A DNA stretch of 38,094 nucleotides, taken from NCBI GenBank assembly GCA_022564995.1, contig JADFKK010000036.1:1-38094 (forward strand), written 5' to 3'. The position numbers and the translations under genes are program-made. The stretch is from Planctomycetota bacterium (GTDB taxonomy: Bacteria; Planctomycetota; Planctomycetia; Pirellulales; JADFKK01). This document shows positions 7,150-14,861 of the stretch, piece after piece. The number at the start of each line of letters is the position of its first letter. Within the stretch, counting starts at the first letter, position 1. Under the pieces are notes generated by a model. That model did not search any database, was not told where the DNA came from, and saw only the letters and a list, made by a program, of their open reading frames with translations.

Positions 7150-7803
7150 ATGAGCCCGACCACCAGCCCGACCGAGAACCATTCGACGGACTCTCCCGGC
7201 ACGTCTGCGGCGACTTCGGCGGCCGCCTCGCCGTCCCGCGGAGGTTCTCTATCCAACGCGGTCGTTTTGCAACGCATGGAGGTGTCGCCGGGACTGATCA
7301 TTCTGCGCGTGGCGCCGGACGATTGGGAGTTTGGCGAATTCCAGCCGGGACAATTCGCCGTGCTGGGACTGCCGAGCACCGCGGCGCGGTGTGCCAATTC
7401 CGATCTCGACCTTCAGCCGGCCGAAAACCCCGACAAGCTCTTGAAACGAGCCTACTCGATTGCCTCCTCGTCGGTCTATCGCCAATATCTTGAATTCTAC
7501 ATCGTGCTCATCTCGACCGGCACCGGGCTGGCGCCGTACATCAGCATGGTGCGGAGCCAATTGACCTGCGGCGGCCCACGCCGCTTCGCCGTGCTGCACG
7601 GCGCCCGGCACTCGTGGGACTTGGGCTATCGCAGTGAATTGGAAACGCTGGAACGCATGTGCTCCAATTTTTTCTACATTCCCAGTATCAGCCGACCCGC
7701 CGAAGAAATGATTGAAAACATGGTGCAGCTCCTCTCACGACAAGGTTTCCGCGAACACAGCAAACAATCGCCGGGACAGATTCACGTAGAACGCTACTGG
7801 TAA
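7150..7803 (+). CDS. Ferredoxin-NADP reductase family protein with two internal deletions
   Basis: 217 residues, against roughly 260-300 expected for this family. AAGGAA ahead of ATG 7150 sets the start; residues 1-33 are a low-complexity Ser/Thr/Ala lead. The FAD-binding barrel is recognisable (PGQFAVLGLP at 67-76, RAYSIASS at 100-107 with the flavin-binding RxYS), then GTGLAPYISM (124-133) begins the NADP domain, and the typical C-terminal GQIHVERYW is intact. Two segments normally present are absent. After LEFYIVL the second half of the FAD barrel is missing and the frame passes straight into ISTGTG (nt 7501-7515). After SISRP the stretch leading to the conserved CGNP motif is missing, and the frame resumes at MIENMV (nt 7696-7710). 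Both junctions keep the frame. Flavin and NADPH binding are likely impaired, so it may be a pseudogene in progress. Confidence 0.8.
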   Translation: MSPTTSPTENHSTDSPGTSAATSAAASPSRGGSLSNAVVLQRMEVSPGLIILRVAPDDWEFGEFQPGQFAVLGLPSTAARCANSDLDLQPAENPDKLLKRAYSIASSSVYRQYLEFYIVLISTGTGLAPYISMVRSQLTCGGPRRFAVLHGARHSWDLGYRSELETLERMCSNFFYIPSISRPAEEMIENMVQLLSRQGFREHSKQSPGQIHVERYW

Positions 7804-7890
7804 ATCGGTTGCAGCCTCGGGCCATTTCAACCGTACAGGGAAGCACGATGACGATTCCCATCGGTGAGGGGCGGCCGAAAAACGACATGA

Positions 7891-7919
7891 AAGCCCCAGT
7901 TGTGTAACCGCTGGGGCTT
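7891..7919. terminator. Hairpin between convergent genes
   Basis: AAGCCCCAG (7891-7899) pairs perfectly with CTGGGGCTT (7911-7919) around an 11-base loop. It lies 3' of both the reductase gene (plus) and the Crp/Fnr gene (minus), the position of a bidirectional terminator. There is no clear T-tract, so its efficiency is uncertain. Confidence 0.55.
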
Positions 7920-7982
7920 CGCCAGCTCAGCCGCCAGCCACCCCTTTCTCTAACAACTCGCCGGGCTCGACAAACATCTGCG

Positions 7983-8726
7983 CTAGCCGGCGACGAGCGC
8001 CAGCGTCGGACGTAAATAGGGGTGAGCCTCGCGCGGCGGTTGGCGATTGACAATCTGCGCCAACTGGGCCGGATTGGTCAACACGATCTTGCGTCGTCCG
8101 CCGGCGACGCATCCCTCGGACTTCAACTTTCCGAGAAGGATCGTCACGGTTTCTCGAGTGCTGCCGATCAGATTCGCCAGATCCTGATGGGAGAGCCTGA
8201 TGCGCAGGCGGATGCCGTCGTCGGCTTGCCAGCCAAACTGTTCAGCCAGGTCGAGCAACAGATGAACGAGCCGCTCGCGGTTCGACAGGAACAACAAGTT
8301 CTTCAGCCGCCGTTCGATACGTTGACGCCGCAGTCCAACAATTTTTGTGATTCCCAGCGCCACGTCGGCTCGCTCGGTCATGAGATGGTGCATCTCCTCG
8401 ATCGGGATCATCACCACCGTTGAGGGACGAATGGATTCCACAAATTCGTCTCGTTGCGGAGCGTCGAACATGGCCATCTCTCCGAAGAGTTCGCCCGGTT
8501 CGACGAATGCCAGGATCGACTCTTTTCCCTCGGCCGTCAGATGGCACATCTTGACCAACCCGCTGGCCAACAGAAACACGCAGTCGGCCCTCTCCGCGGG
8601 AATGTAAATTGGGCTGTGGGCGGGAAACGATCGCGATCGGCTGCGCGATTCGATGCGCCCAATCTGGTCCGGCGTGAGTTGTTGAAACAAGCTACAGCGT
8701 TTCAGACACCAAAGTTTCTCGGACAT
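7983..8726 (-). CDS. Crp/Fnr-family transcriptional regulator (first copy)
   Basis: 247 residues from the ATG at 8726, set by AAAGGAA at 8734-8740; upstream in-frame codons lack a ribosome site. The cyclic-nucleotide-binding type beta roll spans about 15-115, with EPGELFGEMAMF (76-87) in the phosphate-binding cassette position. A long dimer helix follows, then a winged HTH at about 175-215 (LSHQDLANLIGSTRETVTILLGKL). The cassette lacks the RxA pair expected for cAMP binding, and the N-terminal cysteines (Cys7, Cys11) do not form the Fnr iron-sulfur set, so the ligand is unknown. It is collinear residue by residue with the second copy at 14164-14859. The gene stands alone. The 341 bases upstream, shared with a divergent small gene, show no clear palindromic operator. 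Confidence 0.93.
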   Translation of the reverse strand: MSEKLWCLKRCSLFQQLTPDQIGRIESRSRSRSFPAHSPIYIPAERADCVFLLASGLVKMCHLTAEGKESILAFVEPGELFGEMAMFDAPQRDEFVESIRPSTVVMIPIEEMHHLMTERADVALGITKIVGLRRQRIERRLKNLLFLSNRERLVHLLLDLAEQFGWQADDGIRLRIRLSHQDLANLIGSTRETVTILLGKLKSEGCVAGGRRKIVLTNPAQLAQIVNRQPPREAHPYLRPTLALVAG

Positions 8727-9067
8727 AACGACATTCCTTTGTGCGGGGAAGATTCGACGTCCGGCGGGATGGTGATTCGGACGTTGTGGCCGCCGAGGCG
8801 ATTTGGCCCGGCCCAACCTAAGCGTTCACAGGCAGTGACGCCCGGGCGTGAGAATCCTTACACCAAAACGCCAAAAAAACTTCGGATCTCGAAATCTGGC
8901 CTGAGCGATTTACAACGACGATGCTAGCACTCCCCTCAGTGTGAGTGGCATCCGGGTTTTTTCGAGACGTGAAAGGAACCGGCCCGTCGCCCGTCATTCC
9001 ATGTGGACGTAGCCTTTCCATCCGGATTGGAAGGGAGCACTTTCACTGGGTTCGCAGGAGAATTGAA

Positions 9068-9244
9068 ATGCCGCAGCGCGACGAGAACGAAGAGAATCTG
9101 AATCGAAAGAAAACGACACCCCCAGGCGACGAGGTGAATCCCCCGACGCATCCAATCTGCCAGGGGGCGCCCGACCCAACAAAGTGCGAAGAATATGTCG
9201 AACGGCTATCAGAAGCCAGCGACAACATCGATCGCAAGTCATAG
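9068..9244 (+). CDS. Small acidic hypothetical protein (58 aa)
   Basis: 58 residues, hydrophilic and acidic, with a Pro-rich middle (PPGDEVNPPTHP) and two cysteines (31 and 40). No signal peptide, membrane segment or known domain is visible. AGGAG at 9056-9060, seven bases before ATG 9068, supports translation from here and not from an upstream codon. It stands between the divergent Crp/Fnr gene and the ECF sigma gene. I do not recognise it. Confidence 0.5.
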   Translation: MPQRDENEENLNRKKTTPPGDEVNPPTHPICQGAPDPTKCEEYVERLSEASDNIDRKS

Positions 9245-9560
9245 TGGCAATTGCGGTCATGATCAAGGTTCGGCCGGCGAGCGTAGCCACAGGTAAGTTT
9301 TCATTTGCCGCCAGCCTTAAGCGTGGTGTTGCCTGTTTACCCGGATCTTGCCTGCGAAACATGACAGGATTCGGGGTCCATCGCGGCTAACCCCAGCCGA
9401 AATCCCGCTCCACCAAAGTGATCCACCTGGAGCGGTCCTATCGGATACGGTAGACTGAATGTTCCTTCGCCGCGGAAGGCTGGCACCAAGAGGCGTTTGA
9501 CGAAAGCCTCCAGCGTGGGCGGCGCGTCCATGCCGCGATTCGCCGGAATCGGAGACCTCT
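9245..9560. other. Intergenic stretch upstream of the sigma factor; possible decayed fragment on the minus strand
   Basis: No confident gene. A minus-strand frame at 9531-9337 would give 64 residues with a protein-like composition (TLEAFVKRLLVPAFRGEG), but it has no ribosome site, overlaps the likely control region of the sigma gene and belongs to no family I can name. It could be the relic of a gene or chance. Confidence 0.2.
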
Positions 9561-10166
9561 GTGGATCAATTGTCAACAGCTCAAGAGCAGGGCATCGATC
9601 CGGAACTCTGGGTCGATGAGTACGGCGGCTATCTGTATCGCTACGCTTATTCGCGTTTGCGAGAAGCGTACGCCGCTGAGGAAGTCGTCCAGGAGACCTT
9701 TCTGGCCGGCATTCGATATCGCCAGCAGTTCTCCGGTCGGGGATCGGAGCGCGCTTGGCTGCTGGGAATTTTGAAACGGAAGATCGTGGACTACGTTCGG
9801 CTGCGATCGAAATACCAGCGCGTTGGATCACAGGAAGACGAAAACGACCCGAGCAACCAACTGTTCGACGAAAAGGGAAATTGGAAACAAGCCGCGCTGC
9901 GGTGGTCGACGACGGCCGACCAACAAGTCGAATCGCGCGAGCTTTGGCAGGTCGTTCGAGATTGTCTCGGTCACCTGCCGACGGGACAGGCAGACGCCTT
10001 TGTACTGAGTGTCATGGAACAGATGGACTCTGAGGAGATTTGTCGCGCGTTGGACATCACCCCGTCCAATCTCTGGACAAGGCTGCATCGAGCTCGCCTC
10101 GGCCTGGCCAAGTGTGTGGGCGCCCGCTGGTTTAGTGACGCGGAGGTGCAAGAGCATGTTGAGTGA
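9561..10166 (+). CDS. ECF-type RNA polymerase sigma factor
   Basis: 201 residues from a GTG start with GGAG six bases upstream. Sigma region 2 spans about 15-85, including the core-binding motif EEVVQETFLAG (40-50) and the -10-recognition helices RAWLLGILKRKIVDYVR (64-80). Region 4 spans about 128-185, with an HTH at EEICRALDITPSNLWTRLHRARLGL. The linker (about 90-125, DEKGNWKQAALRW) is longer than usual. The last 11 bases overlap the start of the Ser/Thr kinase gene, so the two are translated together. ECF sigmas next to kinases are a known planctomycete arrangement, and phosphorylation control of ECF sigmas by Ser/Thr kinases is established elsewhere; direct phosphorylation here is inference. 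Confidence 0.93.
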   Translation: MDQLSTAQEQGIDPELWVDEYGGYLYRYAYSRLREAYAAEEVVQETFLAGIRYRQQFSGRGSERAWLLGILKRKIVDYVRLRSKYQRVGSQEDENDPSNQLFDEKGNWKQAALRWSTTADQQVESRELWQVVRDCLGHLPTGQADAFVLSVMEQMDSEEICRALDITPSNLWTRLHRARLGLAKCVGARWFSDAEVQEHVE

Positions 10167-12600
10167 TCGAAAAGCATCCGAACTCATTTCGCATTCGTTC
10201 CGACGCGAGTTGACCGAGGAAGAATCGCGAGCGATCAACGAGCACCTTGCCAAGGACGCCAACTCGCAAGCGTTCGCCAAGATTTCTCGTGTGATCCACA
10301 ATTCGCTCTCCGATATCGCCGTCATGGCCGAGTCGGGTGACGAATCGGTCGCGCCCGAGATGTCGGCGGCGGCCAAGGACCGACTTCGCCAGTCGGTCCG
10401 CTTGGCCACCGAGCGACAGCGAGCCGAGAGCCGCGGGCCGGCGAAACCTGACGCGCCGCGAACGAATCGGGATTTGGCGCTGGCCTCGACGTTGTTGCAA
10501 GACGGGCACGTGACCGACGAGCAGATGTGCGAAGCGGTTGACGGCTGGGATCCCAACGACGGTGGCTCGTTGGGGGAGCATCTCGTGCGGCAGGGAGTCA
10601 TCAGTGACGAATTGCGACAGCAACTGGAAGCTAAGACCGCTGAAGGGATTCCAGCCGATTCAACGGACGATGACGCTGGCGATCGAGCGACGGCCGCCGG
10701 CCAAGAGGAGGCTGATTCGCGACGGAAGCTATCCGGTTCGCGCGCCCTGAGTCGCCTGAGCACGCGAATTAGCATGGCCGCTCCCGATCCGCCGCCGGCT
10801 TCGGATACGCGTCAACTCGTGTCGCGATTTACTTTGATTCGTAAACTGGGCGAAGGCGGGCTGGGCTCCGTTTGGCTGGCCCGCGACGAAAAACTAAAGC
10901 GGACGGTGGCCATCAAGGAAATCAGCGCCGCCGCCGCCCAGTCGCCGAGGACATGGCAGCGATTTCACCGCGAAGCCGAAATTACGGGACATCTCGAGCA
11001 CCCGAATATCGTGCCCTTGTATCAGTTTGGAACCGACCCCAAGAGCGGCCAGCCGTTCTACGCCATGCGCTTTGTGGGCAAGCATACCCTGGCCGACGCG
11101 ATCATCGAGTATCACGAACGCAGAGCGGACGGCGACGACGATGCGTTGCAACTACATCGCCTGCTGACCGCGTTTATCGCGATCTGCCAGGCCGTGGCCT
11201 ACGCACATTCACGCGGCGTCATTCACCGTGACCTCAAGCCTGAAAATGTTGCGATCGACAATTTCGGCCAGGTCATCGTGCTCGACTGGGGCCTCGCCAA
11301 GTTGGCCGACGACGGCGAACTGGCCACGCAATTGACGATGGCGCACGAGGATGATGAGGGCGGTAACGACAGTGTGCTGGCCCGCACGATGGCGGGAGAA
11401 GTGATCGGAACGCCGCTGTACATGGCTCCCGAGCAGGCCTCGGGTGATTTGGACAACATCGACGAAAAGACCGATGTGTACGGGCTGGGCGCGATCTTGT
11501 TCGCCATCTTGACCGGCAATGCTCCTCACGAAAACAGTAACACGTCGCAAGACGGAAACCTGCGAGTGAAAGAGCTGCTCATCGCCATCGCCGAGGGAAA
11601 GACCCCCGTACCGCGAGATTTCAACCCCAACGTGCCGGGCGATCTGGAAGCGATCTGCATGAAATCGATGTCGCACAAGCGCTACGCGCGACACGCCGGT
11701 GCGTCGGAACTGGCCGACGACGTGCAGCGTTGGATGGCCGAAAAGCACGAAAAGCAGCAACAGTACGACAACATGCGCATGGAAGGCCGCGAACTGCGCG
11801 CCAATCTGCAATCGTCCGTCCGCGATCTGGGAACGAACGCGCGGTTCGTCGCCAATCTGCCGCCGATCCAGCAAATCGTCGATGCCCGCTGCGGAATCGG
11901 CGATGACGGAGAAGATGTCTGGCGTGAGCGGTTGTCGACTATTTTCAAGGGACTTCTGCGGGCCAATGCCAACTATTCCGCGATCGCTTTTTGCCGCGTC
12001 GAGGATGCCGAATTCACCGAAATCGTGCGGGTCGAACGGCACAGCACCGACCGCGCCAACGTGCGCTCCGTGCCCCTCAGCCGCTTGGCGACCGCCTCGC
12101 CGGGAGAGTTCGTTCAGATGGTGATGCGCCAGCTTCCCGGAGAAGTGTTTGTCGATCTGACCGACGACTTGGAGTCGCAGCGTGCCGGGCCGAATGCCGA
12201 GCGCTGCCGGGCCCTCTGGGCCGCCACTCCCATTTTCAACGAGCGAACCGAACAGCCGTTCGGGTTCGTCGTGATTGAATGCGACTTGCAGAGACTCCTG
12301 GAAATCGAATCGAGAGATCGAGTCCGAACCGCCCAGCAGGTCGTCGTTCTCGATCCCGACTGGGCCGTCTGCTTTCACGACACCCGCGGGCAAGGGCGCA
12401 TCGAACAGTCGGCGGGCAAGCCGGCTGTCGACGTGATTGCCGGCATCGACAAGATCAAGGAGGCGCTGTCGAAACAGGCCGAGTTTCTCGACGACACCGA
12501 CCGAGAGTTATACGCGACTCGTCTGCAACTGGCCGCCGGCCAGTCCGGACTGGTTTTCGTCTTGATTCGAAAACCGTTTGCAGGCTCGCGCGATAAGTAG
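10156..12600 (+). CDS. Ser/Thr protein kinase with degenerate anti-sigma N-terminus and Cache-like sensor domain
   Basis: 814 residues from the ATG at 10156 (GGAGGTG at 10142-10148), overlapping the sigma gene by 11 bases. Residues 1-55 resemble a zinc anti-sigma domain that lost its metal site: HxxxCxxC has become His30-xxx-Asp34-xx-Ser37. Residues 106-160 form a small helical module (LLQDGHVTDEQM, LVRQGVISDELR). The Hanks kinase domain spans about 225-528: glycine loop GEGGLGSVW (232-240), Lys254, HRDLKPEN (357-364), DWG (377-379) in place of DFG, and APE (424-426), all consistent with activity. Residues 545-810 look like a double-Cache sensor (LRANLQSSVRDLGTNARFVANLPP). Such domains normally lie outside between membrane helices, but no membrane segment is evident, so it may sense in the cytoplasm. 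It ends AAG-TAG within a GTAG repeat. Confidence 0.9.
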   Translation: MLSDRKASELISHSFRRELTEEESRAINEHLAKDANSQAFAKISRVIHNSLSDIAVMAESGDESVAPEMSAAAKDRLRQSVRLATERQRAESRGPAKPDAPRTNRDLALASTLLQDGHVTDEQMCEAVDGWDPNDGGSLGEHLVRQGVISDELRQQLEAKTAEGIPADSTDDDAGDRATAAGQEEADSRRKLSGSRALSRLSTRISMAAPDPPPASDTRQLVSRFTLIRKLGEGGLGSVWLARDEKLKRTVAIKEISAAAAQSPRTWQRFHREAEITGHLEHPNIVPLYQFGTDPKSGQPFYAMRFVGKHTLADAIIEYHERRADGDDDALQLHRLLTAFIAICQAVAYAHSRGVIHRDLKPENVAIDNFGQVIVLDWGLAKLADDGELATQLTMAHEDDEGGNDSVLARTMAGEVIGTPLYMAPEQASGDLDNIDEKTDVYGLGAILFAILTGNAPHENSNTSQDGNLRVKELLIAIAEGKTPVPRDFNPNVPGDLEAICMKSMSHKRYARHAGASELADDVQRWMAEKHEKQQQYDNMRMEGRELRANLQSSVRDLGTNARFVANLPPIQQIVDARCGIGDDGEDVWRERLSTIFKGLLRANANYSAIAFCRVEDAEFTEIVRVERHSTDRANVRSVPLSRLATASPGEFVQMVMRQLPGEVFVDLTDDLESQRAGPNAERCRALWAATPIFNERTEQPFGFVVIECDLQRLLEIESRDRVRTAQQVVVLDPDWAVCFHDTRGQGRIEQSAGKPAVDVIAGIDKIKEALSKQAEFLDDTDRELYATRLQLAAGQSGLVFVLIRKPFAGSRDK

Positions 12601-12612
12601 GCCGTAGGTCGC
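12597..12612 (+). repeat. Short GTAG repeat fragments at the kinase stop codon
   Basis: GTAGGCC at 12597-12603 is followed directly by GTAGGTCGC at 12604-12612, the first bases of the two family A variants. The TAG at 12598-12600 is the kinase stop codon. The copies are partial, with no full hairpin. They fill the 13 bases between the convergent kinase and HTH genes. Confidence 0.4.
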
Positions 12613-12613
12613 A

Positions 12614-13045
12614 TCATTCGAGCAGTACGTCCTCCGGCATCAATTCGATCAACTGATCGATCATGCGCTGTGCCAAGCGGCCAATCTGTTTCGATTCGGC
12701 CCTCTCAAGAATGGTAACGGCACTCTTCGCCAGCTTGAGCAATTGCGCCCGCCTGAGCACAGGTGCCGATAACGGTGCGTCCAAGTCGACTAACAGATTG
12801 GCCACGGGCACCTCCAGTGCGCGTTGCCACCGGTAGAGCACCGAGAGGGACAGGTCCGTATTCGGGTCTTCTTGCGAGCGTGCCGCGCGCGTTTCGATAG
12901 CCAGCCTCTTTGCCACGGTCCGCAGCGATACGCCCTGCTGGTTGCGCACGCTACGGACACGGTGCAATGGGCGACGCGGCCCTGTAACGGACGAAGCAAG
13001 GGGTCCTCTCGACGTGTTGTGGGAGTGACCGTTGGTGATGCTCAT
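12614..13045 (-). CDS. Small XRE-like helix-turn-helix protein
   Basis: 143 residues. The middle (about 25-85) fits an XRE/Cro-type HTH: SVRNQQGVSLRTVAKRLAI, then a Ser/Asp-rich turn and LSLSVLYRWQRALEVPVANLL, where the domain usually ends in a choice-of-stage helix. The C-terminal half (90-143) is helical and acidic at its end, and may dimerise. The N-terminal 25 residues are basic and unstructured. It lies 36 bases downstream of the SpoIIE-like gene on the same strand, so the two are probably one transcript, and it converges on the kinase gene. DNA binding is inferred from the fold pattern; targets are unknown. Confidence 0.7.
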   Translation of the reverse strand: MSITNGHSHNTSRGPLASSVTGPRRPLHRVRSVRNQQGVSLRTVAKRLAIETRAARSQEDPNTDLSLSVLYRWQRALEVPVANLLVDLDAPLSAPVLRRAQLLKLAKSAVTILERAESKQIGRLAQRMIDQLIELMPEDVLLE

Positions 13046-13081
13046 GGCGATGGCCTCGGGTCGTACTTGTCCATCGAGTCG

Positions 13082-13885
13082 CTACTTGATCTCAGCCACG
13101 ATCAATGTCGTGTCGTGCTGCGGTGGTCCCTCACGGTATTGAGCAACTTGTTCCATGATTCTGTGGGACATGTTGAACAATTCGGTGTCTAGAGTGCGGG
13201 ACGCAAAGTGTTCGAGTCCATCAAGGCCAAGTTCCTGGTTTTCCGCGTCGGTTGCTTCCGTGATTGCGTGCGAAAAGAACAGCAGGCGGTCGCCCGCGAC
13301 GAGCTTCGCTGTTCGTTCCGGTTCGTCGTCGAGACAGTCTTCTTTAACGCCAACTAATGCGTTCCGGCTCTCCAATCGCCGCACCGAACCGTCGGATGAC
13401 CGGAGATGAAGAATCGGCGGGTGCCCGGCACCACTGAAAACAATCATCCTGTGGTCCAGGTCGATCTGGGCTGCTACAAAACTCACCGATATCCTGGCGT
13501 CGCGAAAGTGTTTGTGGATGAATCTGTTGAGCGAGCGAACGATCTCGATAGGCCGCAGGCAATCCGAGATGAAGTGCCGCACCTCACTGCTTACGCGAGT
13601 CGCTAACAACGCCGGGGCCACACCGGGACCGTTCACGTGACACATGGTCACGTAGCAACTGGATGGGTCCGGAAAACGAACCTGGCAATAGTCGCCACTC
13701 AGCGAGTTGATCGGTGAATGCCGCACGTCCACGTCGATACGGGGATGACGGATCGGGGATGGAAGCAGACTCCGATGCGTTTTCGAGGCCAGATCGACAT
13801 TCATGGCACGTTCTTCTCGAAGTTGCCGGAGAAGGTCGGGACCAGCAAATACATCGTCAACCGATTCGCAGGTGAGTTCCAGCAT
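13082..13885 (-). CDS. SpoIIE/PP2C-type phosphatase domain with altered metal ligands
   Basis: 267 residues. From about 30 to the end it follows the RsbU/SpoIIE serine phosphatase fold: SLLPSPIRHPRID (39-51), SGDYCQV (63-69), FSGAGHPPIL (150-159), GDRLLFF (198-204) and HDTTLIVAEI (257-266). Active relatives bind manganese with aspartates in GD, DVSGHG, TDG and DD. Asp65 and Asp258 are kept, but DVSGHG has become His83-Val-Asn-Gly-Pro-Gly, and TDG has become Ser-His206-Ala. Three positions normally Asp are therefore His (83, 206, 257). Either the enzyme is inactive and acts by binding, or His replaces Asp at the metals. Family members act on phosphorylated STAS anti-anti-sigma proteins; none is in the window. 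The short N-terminus (1-30) is not a recognised sensor. Confidence 0.8.
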   Translation of the reverse strand: MLELTCESVDDVFAGPDLLRQLREERAMNVDLASKTHRSLLPSPIRHPRIDVDVRHSPINSLSGDYCQVRFPDPSSCYVTMCHVNGPGVAPALLATRVSSEVRHFISDCLRPIEIVRSLNRFIHKHFRDARISVSFVAAQIDLDHRMIVFSGAGHPPILHLRSSDGSVRRLESRNALVGVKEDCLDDEPERTAKLVAGDRLLFFSHAITEATDAENQELGLDGLEHFASRTLDTELFNMSHRIMEQVAQYREGPPQHDTTLIVAEIK

Positions 13886-14043
13886 GGGATCGTCGCCTTA
13901 TTTCAAAGTTTGAGGATCGAGCCAATCAACTCCATTGCGCGGGCGCGGTAAGGCGCGGCCTCTTTATCATTTCGCTTTCCAGCGACTTGGTCTGTATCGC
14001 GCCTCACACTTCTTCGAAATCATCTTTTCTCCAGGTGAGCGGC

Positions 14044-14064
14044 ACGGCGCTAGCCGCCGGTGAG
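14044..14064. repeat. Short palindromic sequence in the 13886-14163 gap
   Basis: GGCGCTAGCCGCC and flanks form a small near-palindrome centred on GCTAGC. A related GCCGGCTAGCGC contains the stop of the Crp/Fnr gene at 7983. The similarity is short, so a shared repeat family is uncertain. Otherwise this 278-base gap shows nothing recognisable. Confidence 0.3.
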
Positions 14065-14163
14065 TATTGTGTCGAACCTAACTTACCAAGGGCTGGCGCC
14101 TCATCGCTCACTCACTTTTCGCGATGATTGTCGTCCGCGCAAGAACCTGTAGGTCAATGGAGA

Positions 14164-14859
14164 CTAAATTCCGTTTCGCGAAACAAGCTTTTTCAGTCGT
14201 CGCGGCTGAGTTAAAACGATTCTCCGACGGCCGGAGTCGATCAGACCGTCGGAGCGCAGCTTCGCCATTTCCACGGAGACGGTTTCGCGGCTGCATCCGA
14301 TGATGTTTGCCAGATCGTGATGCGATAGTCTGATCCGTAACGAAATCCCGTCGTTCGTCGCGACCCCGCTCTGCCGGGCGAGATCCAACAGCACGCTCGC
14401 CAGTCGCTCTCGGTTGGATAGAAACAGCAGGCCGCGAAGTCGTCGCTCAAATTGCAACAGGCGACGGCCGATCGTTTTGGCGACTCGGACGGAAACGTCG
14501 GCGTGATCTTGCATCAGGCGCAGCAATTGCTTCCGCGCAATGACGACGACGGTGGACGGTTCGATGGTTTCGACGTAATGCTCGTGCTCGGATAGGCCCA
14601 AAAGTGCCCGCTCTCCGAAGAATTCACCCGGTTCGATGAACGCCAAAATAGATTCCTTGCCCGTTCGCGTCAGATCGAAAATCTTGGCTCGGCCGAAAAC
14701 CAATACATAGCAGGAATCGGTTTTATCACCCGGCCGATAGATCGGCTGCCCACGCTGAAGCGGCCGGACTTTGCTGCCAGTGGCGACTTGTCGAAGTTGT
14801 GCGGCCGTGAGGCGCTTGAAGACTTCATTACATCGCAGATGTTGGGCTGCATCGGACAT
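14164..14859 (-). CDS. Crp/Fnr-family transcriptional regulator (second copy, in the cytochrome-globin operon)
   Basis: 231 residues from the ATG at 14859, two bases after the stop of the globin-phosphatase gene; a TTG at 14883 is a weaker alternative that would overlap that gene. The beta-roll sensor spans about 15-115 with EPGEFFGERALL (76-87). This cassette carries the Arg84-Ala85 pair seen in cAMP-binding members, unlike the first copy. The winged HTH is at 175-215 (LSHHDLANIIGCSRETVSVEMAKL). There is a single N-terminal cysteine (Cys10), so no Fnr iron-sulfur cluster. The SRETVS helix is typical of Crp-like DNA binding. Its place at the end of an operon with two cytochromes and a globin sensor suggests control of respiratory genes, possibly this operon itself; that is inference. 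Confidence 0.93.
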   Translation of the reverse strand: MSDAAQHLRCNEVFKRLTAAQLRQVATGSKVRPLQRGQPIYRPGDKTDSCYVLVFGRAKIFDLTRTGKESILAFIEPGEFFGERALLGLSEHEHYVETIEPSTVVVIARKQLLRLMQDHADVSVRVAKTIGRRLLQFERRLRGLLFLSNRERLASVLLDLARQSGVATNDGISLRIRLSHHDLANIIGCSRETVSVEMAKLRSDGLIDSGRRRIVLTQPRRLKKLVSRNGI

Positions 14860-14861
14860 GT

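Noticed and set aside
10009..10155. Upstream extension of the kinase frame by 49 codons inside the sigma gene
   Set aside because: The extension reads the sigma gene out of frame; a good ribosome site lies just before ATG 10156.
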